From contig NW_014011476.1 in NCBI RefSeq assembly GCF_000611645.1, positions 1 through 10,278 of the forward strand: 10,278 bases of DNA, given 5' to 3'. How positions within the stretch are numbered: position 1 is the first letter of the stretch; each line of letters starts with the position of its first letter. The position numbers and the translations under genes are program-made. Positions 1-8,549 of the stretch are shown here, piece by piece. The stretch is from Monoraphidium neglectum. Taxonomy: Eukaryota > Chlorophyta > Chlorophyceae > Sphaeropleales > Selenastraceae. The notes under the pieces are model-generated. The model saw nothing but the letters and a program-made list of their open reading frames with translations, did no database searches and had not been told where the DNA came from.

Positions 1-65
1 TCACACTCACACTCACACATACACATACACTCACACAAACCAACATATTCACACTTATACACACA
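1..65. repeat. CA-rich microsatellite in an intron
   Basis: The first 65 bases are an imperfect CA-type simple repeat with units such as CACACT, CACATA and CACACA. It lies upstream of the splice acceptor at 231-232, so it is read as intronic sequence of the methyltransferase gene. Nothing else is recognisable between 66 and 232. Confidence 0.8.
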
Positions 66-232
66 CATCCAGCAATGCAGCAACAATTTCGCACGTGCGC
101 CGCCTTGAGGCAACCAATCATGAACGCCACAGCGCCGGCCCCTGAAACAGCATGCGCAGCCCCCCGGACCGATACGCCTGCCCCCGCCCCGCATGCCCCA
201 GACAACCGCGCGCCCCGACGCCACCACACCAG

Positions 233-530
233 GCCTTACCACCCACGCGCTGCACCAGCGGGCGGCCTTTGTGGTTGGAGTCGATAAGAGCGAGGACAAC
301 GTGGCAGAGGCGCGGCGGCGCTTTCCTGACGTGCGATTCGAGGCAGCAGACGGGTTCAATCTGAAGCTGCTGAGAAGCCTGAGCCCGCGGTCAGGCGGCA
401 GCAGCGAAACCCAAGACAGCGGGCGGGGCCGGGACGGGCCGGCCGCGGGGGGGCCTGGGCCGGTCAGCAGCAGCGCGCAGCAGGAAGGGGACCAGGAAGA
501 ACGGCGTGAGGAGGAAGGTGGAAACGTGCC

Positions 531-568
<38 letters not shown>

Positions 569-570
569 GG

Positions 571-604
<34 letters not shown>

Positions 605-1614
605 GGGGCCGCCAGAAGGGCCACAGCCAGGACTGGCGGCGCCCGCTGTTTACGAAGGTGTTCGTCGACGTGGGCGGCATTGCTGAGCTGCACACAGTCA
701 TGGCGCTGGTTGGCCTGTACACGCGGTGAGGGCTGCGCATGGGACGCATGCTGCATGGTGCATGCTGCATGCGGCATGCATGGGCGGCATCGTCCATGCA
801 TGCATGAGGATTGGGTGTGGGTGCATGCGGGTGCTTGGCGTGCCGGGGCCATGCCACTGTTTTGAGTGCGGGGCCGCTTGCATGTTTGCGTGCATACGGT
901 TGCTGTTCGTGCGAGGGAGGAGCAGGCGGCTGAGCGCGCAGGCGCCACGAGCGCCAAGCAGCCGGCTGCCCTTGCGCCGCCTGGTCCTGTGAATCCTGAG
1001 CGTTGCCGCTGCGAATGCGCTGCGGTCGTGACTGGTTTGTCCTCCACATCCCAATTGCAAACCACAGGCAGTTCCTGGGGGCGAACATTGTGGTCAAGGT
1101 GAGCGCGGCCGCCAAAGGCGCGCCGCGGGGACCCTCGCAAGTAGCGGGGGCTTGCGTGGCGCGAGGCGGCAGTTGGTTCGCGCCGCGGCGCTCCGGGAAA
1201 GGCGCTGCCCTGCCAAGCCGAGGCGCCAACCACACGTCGCGCCGGCTTGCGCACACCTCAGCTAGCACGGCCGCCAAAACAAATCGACACCTCCCAGTGT
1301 TGTTTTTTTGGTGACGGGTCCTATACCACTTGCTTGCTGGTGGGGCCTGCCCACACGCGTAGGGCGTGCACCCGTCAACTGCCGTCCGCCCCGCGCCCCG
1401 CAACGCATTGCTATCATCGCAGAGCAAGTACCTGAAAAACCTCCTGGGACACACAATGGTGTGGCACCCCCCTATGCTGCATGGCAACCAAGGGCGCCAG
1501 GCCAGCCGCTGGAGCCAAGGCGTGAACGGGGAGGCACACGGCGCGGACGCGGGGGTGCCGGCTGGGGCTGAGGAGCATGACGCTGGCGCGGGCGGCTGCA
1601 CCGGCGACGTGTAA
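233..1614 (+). CDS. SAM-dependent methyltransferase-like protein, 3' part, three exons (partial at 5' end)
   Basis: Proposed coding exons are 233-725, 1068-1098 and 1423-1614, ending in TAA at 1612-1614. The acceptor at 231-232 falls inside a Gly codon, so an earlier exon outside the window is needed; it should carry SAM motif I, of which only the trailing GLTTHAL is seen. Next comes VVGVDKSEDNVAEARRRF, a motif II-like strand with the acidic residue that usually contacts the SAM ribose, then an acidic D-G-F segment. After a low-complexity insertion the fold resumes with FTKVFVDVGGIAEL (strand 4) and ANIVVKSKYLKNLL (strand 5). The donors GTGAGG (726) and GTGAGC (1099) are good, and both junctions keep frame (CG|G and AAG|AGC); the visible part is 237 residues plus stop. 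The class I Rossmann-like assignment is family knowledge. Substrate and partner cannot be named. The last ~45 residues are Gly/Ala-rich and unrecognised. Confidence 0.62.
532..603 (+). repeat. In-frame CAG tract encoding polyglutamine
   Basis: Twelve Gln codons (532-567), one CGG Arg codon and eleven more Gln codons (571-603), nearly all CAG with two CAA interruptions. The frame is that of the methyltransferase exon 233-725. The tract sits within a roughly 86-residue low-complexity insertion (about 376-633) rich in Gly, Ser, Gln and Glu, between two conserved strands of the methyltransferase fold. Confidence 0.9.
726..1067 (+). other. Intron of the methyltransferase gene, with a GCATGC cluster
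   Basis: Donor GTGAGG at 726 and acceptor ACCACAG ending at 1067; 342 nt, interrupting an Arg codon after its second base. It contains six GCATGC palindromes at 746, 760, 767, 774, 798 and 823. Nothing coding is recognised in it. Confidence 0.6.
1068..1098 (+). other. 31-nt coding microexon of the methyltransferase gene
   Basis: The segment reads one base completing an Arg codon, then ten codons QFLGANIVVK. It is flanked by ACCACAG and GTGAGC. It joins in frame to the exon on each side and supplies the hydrophobic strand expected at this place in class I methyltransferases. The phase match on both sides supports it; transcript evidence is not available here. Confidence 0.55.
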
Positions 1615-1898
1615 AGAGGCCGTGTGTGGCGATGCTGGTCGCGGGCATGGTTGCGTGCTCGGGGCTGCGACTTCCCTGGATCAGTGGGCGTGCACGCCGG
1701 GACCGGCCAGGCACACGGGGACGGTGGGCACGCGGGGATGCTTTGGGCCCATATGGTGTTTGGTGGCCGCGAACACACACGCGGCAGCTGAGGCTTGGGA
1801 CGACAGCGTGTTGTGAATCGCGCGATGCTCTCAAGGAAGCGGCAGGTGCAGATGGAAGGAGGGGTAGCTCTAGTCGGTGCGTTTCACGTCACCTCAAC

Positions 1899-1903
1899 TG
1901 TAA
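1899..1903 (+). terminator. Candidate TGTAA polyadenylation signal of the methyltransferase gene
   Basis: TGTAA is the usual green-algal polyadenylation signal and occurs here 285 nt after the stop codon. Another TGTAA overlaps the stop codon itself (1610-1614) and a third is at 2231-2235. The choice among them is inference. Confidence 0.35.
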
Positions 1904-2252
1904 CTTGGCGTGCCCGCCAACAGCCAGGTGGCTCTTCCATCGTTTTGATGCGTCCTCACGACAACACACCCTATTTGAGGCCGCGCTTGCTCCGCTCCTG
2001 CCTGGTACGGTACTCAACGCTCGACTCACTCTTGCGCTGTCGACGCCGAGCACGTCAGACCTGTTAGACCTGCTCGACCCGATCATCGCTGGGGGCGGTT
2101 GATCCTTGCAGCAGCGTTCATAAGCGGTGCCCAGGTGAGAAAAATTACCTTCACGGGCAAGCGCGTCACGGGTTCCATTCAGCTTTGGCCATTCAGGGGT
2201 CCCCCGTTGATCCAATCCGATCACATAGCATGTAATTAACCTTTTACGGCGT

Positions 2253-2477
2253 GTGCAGGGCTGCAGGAGGTGCCGTCACCGCCGCGGTGACCTACAAACG
2301 AGCGAGCAGGTGCGAGCGAGTCAGCAGGCGCTCATCACCCTCGTCAACCACAGCCGGTATGAAGTTTTCGTCCACACCATAAGTTTTTCACCCGTCTTTG
2401 CTGGTTTAACCAACGCACAAACACTGTCACCGCCCGTTGTCGTCGCTGCCCCCTCCGGTACTCCCTTCTCTGTCCAG
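2253..2477 (+). other. Open frame contiguous with the first KCS exon: upstream exon or frame-neutral intron
   Basis: The reading frame of the first recognised KCS exon stays open upstream to 2253 but contains no ATG before 2484. A phase-0 donor after 2309 and the pyrimidine-rich acceptor CTTCTCTGTCCAG ending at 2477 would define a 168-nt intron that is a multiple of three and lacks in-frame stops. Alternatively the whole stretch is coding. It has no homology that I recognise, and it does not supply the two N-terminal membrane helices usual in KCS. Confidence 0.3.
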
Positions 2478-5400
2478 GTCAAGATGACGGGAGGATGCTA
2501 TATGCTCGATTTCTCTGTGTATCGTCCGCCAGAGAGCTGGCGGATGAACTTGGCAGCCTCGTGGAAAAACGGGCCGGGATGGCGGGTGGGTCCCATGGCC
2601 GTGCGGGATCATAAATTCAGATAGCGCGATACTATCGAGGACATCGCGTGCGTGGGCGCCTCGCTCCCGCTGCGCAGCAGCGGGACATGGGCTCGGTCAT
2701 CAGTATGAGCGCACAGGACTGGGGCCGCGTTGCACAGCGAGGCGCCGCGCGCGAAATTTTCACATGCCCTGCGCACCAAGTCCGACAGCGCCTGGAATCG
2801 CTCCTGGGCCTGGGGCCAGCTGTCGGGGAGGCGCGGGCCAGAGGCAGTTGGGGGCGGTTGTGAGGTCGGGGGGGAAGCCCCTGCAAACCCGCGTAATAAT
2901 CGGCTAGGCTCCCTGCGTCATCCCCAGACGCAGCGTCGTTCACCCGTCCACACGCGCCCGCCGCCACCTCGCGGCCGCCGCCTTGCAACGCGCGTGCGCG
3001 CCGACCGCAGCGCCCCTCGCCCCACCTGCCGCCGCGGCCGCTTCTCGGCAGCCGCCGGCACGCCGCCCCGCCGCCGCCTGGCGCGCTCCCCCAGCGCCTG
3101 CCGGCGGCCGCTCGTCGCTACATCCAGCCCGGCCGCTCCTGAAACCTCTCAGACGCGAGTTCCACACACGCCAAAGCTCCCCTCTGCCCCTCCATGCCCC
3201 GACACTCACACAACCACCCCTCAAGCAATCCAACGTCATCCATGCACCATCCATGCACCCCACAGGATTTTATTCAGGAGCGGTCCGAATTTTTGGACAA
3301 GGTGGTGGCCAAGAGCGGGCTTGACGTGGATGGCACCTTCCTGCCCCCCTGGGTCAACCCGTCATGCACCACGGGTGGGCCCATCGGGGGACGCCGCCGC
3401 CGTCTGCACGGTTTTTGCGCATGCACACTCTCATTATGGACGCCCAGTGGGAGGCCGCCAGGGCCGCAAACAACAGCACAGGGGTGCTGAGCGGCAGCGT
3501 GGCGGTCAGGGGCGCCAAGAGCGCGGCGCTCGCGCGCTTCGGACTGCCACCGAGGAACGAAGCCAGCCCGGCGTAGCGTTTGCAAGCGCAGTCCGAGCTT
3601 GTGCAGTCCACAGACACGCCGCACCCGGCTCAGCCCGCCCCACACCAAAACCCGTAAGCAGCGCCGCGCGCGCGGTCAACGCCCCGTCGTCGCGATTACG
3701 AATATGCTAATGAGGATTACGGACACATGATACGTCATCATGACCTGCAGATTACAAGAGCGACATGAAGACAGCCATGCTGGAGGCGGAAATGGTCATG
3801 GGCGGCGCGGTGTCTGAGGTGCTGGAGAAGACGGGTGGGTGGGCGGTGTGTGTGGGGCAATAGGGTTTGTGTTTTTGTCAGAAGGGCCCTTGTGTGTGTT
3901 TGTAGGGCGGGGGGTGTTTGGGGTGGAAGCAGGAGGGGCGCTGGCAGGGCCCCAGGGTTGCTGTGCAAGGGAAGAGCTGGGGAAAAAAAGGTGGGACAAA
4001 AGCTGGGAGAGAACACACGTGGGGATGGGAGGACTATTGGGAGGACCGGCGGGGTTCGGGCGTGCAAGTGCTGGCTGGGGCTGGGCATTGCATTTGGAGG
4101 CTCCCGCTTTGGAGTTACGAGAACCATGGGCTTGATTATGATGGTGAGTGGGTATAGGACAGGCTGCTCAAAAACACGCTGGGGCTTGGGGCTGGGCCCT
4201 CAGGGTTGGCAAGTTTATGTTTTGGATTGGCAAAAGTTTAGGGATCGCTGCGTTCGTGTGCAACTATTGACATAGCATCTTTGTGTGTAGGGGCTTGGTT
4301 GGCAGCAGAAAAGACTTTTTCAAGAACGTGGCCGGACGCGGGAAGGAGGGGGCCTTTGGGGCGGATGCGCATCTGCATGATGGAAGGCCTGGGTTTTGCA
4401 AGGGCCAAGGCAGCCCACGCTGCCCCTGCAACAAGGACGGCCCTGTCGTTCTGCATATCAAACTGAACCAAGTTCCCAGACATGCTGGTCTCGGCCGCCT
4501 GCCTCAAACGCACCCGCCGAAGTTCTCACTGTGTTTGCATCCTACGTTTTCCTTACAATTCCCCCGTTGTCAGTCCCCTCGCATGGCTTCAACACCAAAC
4601 GCCGGCCACCCCCAATACATTGTAAATCGCATCTAACCGCCAGCAAACCTCAGTCAAACCATGGTCAACCCCTCCCTTCCCTTTGTTTCACCCACAGGTG
4701 TGAAGCCCCAGGATGTGGACATTCTCATAACCAACTGCTCCATCTTCTGCCCCACACCTTCCCTGGGGTCGATGCTCATCAACAAGTTCAAGTTCAGGAA
4801 GGACGTCCAGGTCAGTGTGACTCACGGACGACTCATGCATGACTCACGCGCGGCTCATGCATTGCTCACGATGTTGACACGCGGCGGGCGCGTGGCATGG
4901 ATGGTGGGGGTGGTCAGGCCGAACAGCTAGCTTTGGTGTCGCCCCCGTCATTGAATTTTGAGTTGGCCGTGGCAGGCAGCCGGACGCTTTACCCTTGAAA
5001 GGCGAAGACGGCCAGCTCCGAGCGCACCCCCAGTAGCGCCACTGCACGGGGCAAATCTATCCTTTTCCCTCGTTTTCGACCCACACGTGCGCCCCCGCCC
5101 ATGGCGCCCTGCCGTACCGAATCAGGTGTACCATCTGGCAGGCATGGGCTGCAGCATCGGGGTGATTGCGGTGGGCCTTGTGCGGGACATGCTGAAGGTG
5201 AGGGTGAGGTGGGGGCGGTACGGGGGGTGCGATGGGGGGAGGTTTGGTGTTCGCTTCTGGTGAGGCTGGAGGGCTGTGGCACTGGTGACCTGTCAGGAAG
5301 AACATTTGATGCAGGCAGGGGCGGCGGCAGGAGGCAGGGCGGGGCCCCTGCTGGAGCTCAGGGTGCGGCGCGCGGGCGTGCAGCTGGAGCGCGCCGGCTG

Positions 5401-8400
5401 GAATTGTGGACGGCGCGCAAGGCGGCGCCGCGGATTCCAGAGCGGCAGCACCAGCAGCGCAGCCACCGCCATCGTGGGAGGTCGCTGGACGCCGCGCCCT
5501 GTCCCGGCACAGCCGTGGGCGGGGCCACGGCAGCTGTCCATGTGGAGGGCAGTGCCGCCACGCCCGCCAGGCCGCACGCCGCCATGGCCAAGCCCGCCGC
5601 GCAGCCCCAGCCGCCAGGCCGCCATGCGCTGCGATGCCAGGGGCCGGCCGCCCTCCTGGTGCCGCATCCGGCCGCCAGCCACCCTGATTGCACCCCCCAC
5701 CCCCTCACATGATAGTCACATTATGAGCAAATGGAAATGCCCGACTCCCAAGCTCTGCCATCACCCCCAACCCCCCCCTCCCCGTCCCCGCAGGCCCACC
5801 CCAACAGCATTGCCCTCATGGTACCCTGCGAGGTCACCACGTGAGCAGATGTTTTAGAAATGACACGGCTGATGCACAACGACATGCCAAAACTCATCAC
5901 CCGCTTGTTCGGAGAATTAGAGTCTCGAGGGCGGGGCGGCTGTCGCACGCTCCACTGCGTGCATGCTTGGGCCCGCAGCGGCTGCCTGTTCCTGGCACGG
6001 GCCGCCCTGGGGCCACGCACACGCTGATGTCATCTCTGATGTTACCGCCGGGTGTCGCCGCCGCCGTAACCGCCCAGGTACTGCTACTACCCGGGCACCA
6101 ACAAGGACTTCCTGGTGTCCAACGCGATCTTCAGGTGCGGCAAGTCGGGGCCCGGTCAAACTGAGGTTTGACCCAGTCAAATCAGCGCCTCTTTGACCAA
6201 CATTTGTAGATGCTTCGATGCGCCGGCCGGGACCCGCTTCACATCGGCATCGCTCAACCCTCGGGCGCCGAGTTGGCCAGCGGGACGGGCGGCATCAAGC
6301 AATCAAAGGGCAGCAGTTGGCGGCTGCATCGCCCTCAGGAGCTGCGAGCGAGCGGCCGCTGCGCTGTCATCTCACGCTTCTGGTCACGTCAGGCGTCCGC
6401 GGGGTTGGGTGACTGCAACCACAGTTGCGCTGTGTGATGTGTGCTGTGAGCATGCGCTTGTGGGCGCAGTTTCACGGAGTGGTGTTCAAAAACGTGACAC
6501 GCAGGTCTGGCGGCGCGGCCATGCTGATGACTAACAAGTCGTCGCTGTACAGCCGCTGCAAGTACGAGCTGCACTCCAGCACGCGCGTGCACACGGGCCA
6601 GGACGACGCCGCGTACCGGTGGGCGGGGCGCCGCGCAGGGATCGGGTTTGGATGGCAGGGCTTCAACCTCGAAACTGGCAAGGCTCTGAAATAACAGAGA
6701 AGGGTTCAGATCGTGGGGCTGGTGCGGGGAGAGCACCGCGTCGGCGGGCAAGCGGGCGCCGCCGGACGCTGGGGGTCCGGGCGGCGCCGGAGCGCCCCCG
6801 AGCGGCGCTCGTGGAGCGTTTGAGCTGGCCCCGGGGGCGGCTGGGCGTCGCTCCAAAGCGTGCGGCGGCCCGACGGCTCGGCCGGCTGCGGGGCTGCGAT
6901 GCGGGCTTTGACGCTGCTGGTGCTGCACGCTGTTGCTGACCAGGGTATGATGTCATATATTCCACATTTCAGGTGCATCAGCTGGGGGCCGGATGAGGAG
7001 GGCATCAATGGGGTCTACCTGGGCAAGGTGTGGCCCACCTCAAGGGTGAAGTTTCACAACCGTGCTTCCCCGGGGAGGGTGCCGGCTCGCGCGGCGAGCG
7101 CATTCGTGGAAGCCCTGATCTTGGGCCGGTCAGCCGACCCCTCACCTGGGCGGGCGCGTTCTGGCGTGGCGGGGCACAAGCCCTGGCGCCCTGCTTTGTT
7201 GCCCTGCTCGTCTCCCTCCTGCATCCGCGCGCCGTGCCGCGGCGGGTTACGATTTTCGACTCGTCAACACCTCTCTCAACCCGCTCCTCTCATTTTCTCT
7301 GACCCGCGTGACTCATCATCAGGATGTGCCCATTCAGGCCGGGAAGATGCTGCAGGCCGTCATCGCCGCAGCCACCCCCAAGATCATGACGTGGCAGCAG
7401 GTGGGCGGAGGCAGCGCCTTTTGACCAGCCTCGGCGCGAAGCCTTCGATATGGTCAACTGCAATCCTCGTGCGGCCGACTGGTGTTAGCCTTGGGCGCCG
7501 GCATGGGGAGGGCCGTGACTCGTTGGTGGGGGCGTCGCTTCACAAGTGACGGCCTCCGCTCGGTCAACAGCAGCAGCAGCAGCGGCAGCAGTATCAGCAG
7601 CAGTATCAGCAGCAGCAGCGGCGTGAAGGACGCGCCTGCTGCTTGACGGCACCTGTAAAGGGCACCTCTTATGGGCGCCGCGTGCCATGCCATGCCGCGA
7701 TACGCCTGCATCAAGGGCGCCCCACCCCTTGTCACCCCGCCCCATCAACGCCGGTTGCCAGCGACCCCCTACCGCACATCTCAACCTTTACACACGCAAA
7801 TACACCTCAGCCACACGTGCACGGCACGCACAACCCTCCAGACCCACATACATGACTTTCGCGCGCCTCTTTAACCCCTCCCCACCCCCACCCACCCCCC
7901 GCAGTACGCCGAGGCAGCCACCAACATCATCGGGCGCAAGGTCCTCGGCCTCAAGTGGCCGCGGTACCAGCCCGACTACACCAAGTGCATCGAGCACTTT
8001 GCGCTGCACGCGGGCGGATACGCGGTGCTCAAGGGAATCCAGAAGGGCATGAACCTGCCCCTTGAGATGATGCTGCCCTCCTTCGCAAGCCTGAGGGGTG
8101 GGTGCGGGGCGCTCGGCGTGATCGATCGGGTGGCAATGAGCAGCGCATTCTGCGTGCTTGTCTGCGTTTGTGTCTGTGTGTGTGGGTGTGTGGGTGTGTG
8201 GGTCTGGGTGTGGGTGTGTTTTCTTTGGGGGGGGGGCAGTCTGCGGGTGGGTGCGGGGCGCCCAGCATGACCCGTTGGGTGGCGATGAGCAGCCGATTGT
8301 GGGTGCGGGTGTGTGTGGCCGCGCGCGTGCGAGCCAGAGTGCTTGCACCTGTGCGCGTGGAGGCGGCTGCATGTGTGTGCACATGCGTGCGTGCGTGCGC

Positions 8401-8518
8401 GTTTACGTCCATGTATGCATCATGCAATCGACTGCGCCATTGCGTGCATGAGAGGAGTTGCGGACATGGCCCGAAAGGCAGGGTACAGCACAAGCGCAAG
8501 CGCAGGCACACGCACACA

Positions 8519-8549
<31 letters not shown>

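Larger units (their letters stand above)
1615..2477 (+). other. Intergenic region: 3' UTR of the methyltransferase, then unresolved 5' part of the KCS gene
   Basis: No protein is recognised here. The first part is likely 3' UTR. From about 1880 the composition becomes visibly less GC-rich than the rest of the window, with short A/T runs near 2136-2150 and 2230-2245, as might be seen in a promoter or 5' UTR. Strong splice-like sites are present: CCCAG|GTGAGA with the cut after 2134, GTGTGCAG ending at 2258, and GAGCAG|GTGCGA with the cut after 2309. These suggest that at least one 5' exon of the KCS gene lies in this stretch, but no start codon can be chosen with confidence. No TATA box is clear. 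Confidence 0.4.

Noticed and set aside
391..1254. 287-codon open frame on the minus strand
   Set aside because: It is antisense to the methyltransferase exon and its intron; its Leu run is the complement of the CAG tract, and it shows no recognisable domain.
1889..2224. 111-codon minus-strand open frame in the intergenic region
   Set aside because: No recognisable motif; a remnant of a repeat element cannot be excluded but nothing in the sequence supports it.
2730..3710. 326-codon open frame on the plus strand
   Set aside because: It overlaps KCS introns and the exon 3266-3374 in another frame, and is Arg/Pro/Ala-rich low complexity from GC-biased sequence.
5101..5857. Overlapping 203- and 193-codon open frames that could be an extra KCS exon
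   Set aside because: The flanking KCS exons already give the continuous family sequence DMLK-AHPNSIAL; adding this stretch would disrupt the domain.
7788..8535. 198- and 168-codon minus-strand frames rich in His/Thr/Arg
   Set aside because: They are products of TG/CA simple repeats and the antisense of the catalytic-His exon; there is no motif support.
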